Both the position numbers and the translations under genes were made by a program. The notes under the pieces are model-generated. The model worked only from the letters and a program-made list of their open reading frames with translations. It had not been told where the DNA came from and did no database searches. From positions 1,046,175 through 1,052,643 of the forward strand of contig CP070628.1 in NCBI GenBank assembly GCA_020355985.1: DNA of 6,469 bases. The letters are read 5' to 3'. Of the stretch, positions 6,419 through 6,469 are shown in pieces. This stretch comes from Nitrospirota bacterium. Its GTDB lineage: Bacteria > Nitrospirota > Nitrospiria > Nitrospirales > UBA8639. Position 1 is the stretch's first letter, and each line of letters opens with the position of its first letter.

Positions 6419-6447
6419 AAAAAAGGGGAGGTTCCAGAGACCCCCCC
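6419..6447 (-). terminator. Rho-independent terminator of an off-window minus-strand gene
   Basis: On the minus strand CCCC... arms cannot be read alone: the plus-strand arms are GGGG (6425-6428) with GGT (6430-6432), and ACC (6440-6442) with CCCC (6444-6447), with one A/C mismatch and a seven-base loop. Read on the minus strand the hairpin is followed directly by T6 (6424-6419). It lies 135 bp or more upstream of argC, so it should end a gene transcribed leftward from beyond the window edge. The last 20 bases of the window are too short to identify that gene. Confidence 0.6.
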
Positions 6448-6469
6448 TCACACATCCTCATGAATGCTG

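Noticed and set aside
6279..6461. 60-codon minus-strand ORF upstream of argC
   Set aside because: It runs through the terminator hairpin and the argC promoter, overlaps the argC start, and shows no recognisable domain.

Overview
The window looks like a chromosomal segment of a Gram-negative, sigma-54-using bacterium that has the PEP-CTERM/exosortase regulatory system. The best guide is the response regulator at 2485-3915, whose receiver domain and Fis-type helix-turn-helix match the PrsR family (PEP-CTERM-box response regulator). A Nitrospirota lineage, for example a lower-GC Nitrospira, is my best guess from gene style and composition. This is inference, because no phylogenetic marker is present.

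Layout, left to right. Positions 1-432 (+) hold the 3' end of a sigma-54 enhancer-binding protein with a GlrR-like C-terminus. It ends in a hairpin terminator whose arms flank and include the stop codon. Positions 433-1245 are an unusually long 813-bp stretch with no convincing gene. It contains several inverted repeats and one marginal 59-codon ORF, and no clear promoter. Positions 1246-3915 (+) are a two-gene two-component unit: a soluble GAF/HATPase histidine kinase resembling the C-terminal half of PrsK, then PrsR. The prsR translation start is ambiguous because the ATG with the best-placed ribosome-binding site is out of frame with the gene, separated from it by a run of eight Ts.

On the minus strand, argC (6282-5209) and argJ (5167-3959) form an arginine-biosynthesis operon converging on prsR with only 43 bp between stop codons. 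A sigma-70-like promoter lies about 60 nt upstream of argC. A rho-independent terminator further upstream appears to end an off-window minus-strand gene.

Functional picture: PrsK/PrsR-type systems activate sigma-54-dependent genes for PEP-CTERM proteins and exopolysaccharide or envelope functions. No target gene, exosortase or PEP-CTERM protein is visible here, so the pair probably acts in trans. The argCJ genes are ordinary housekeeping: ArgC makes N-acetylglutamate semialdehyde and ArgJ recycles the acetyl group. I see no clearly new system. The points most worth a second look are the shortened kinase, the prsR start region and the long structured leader before the kinase.
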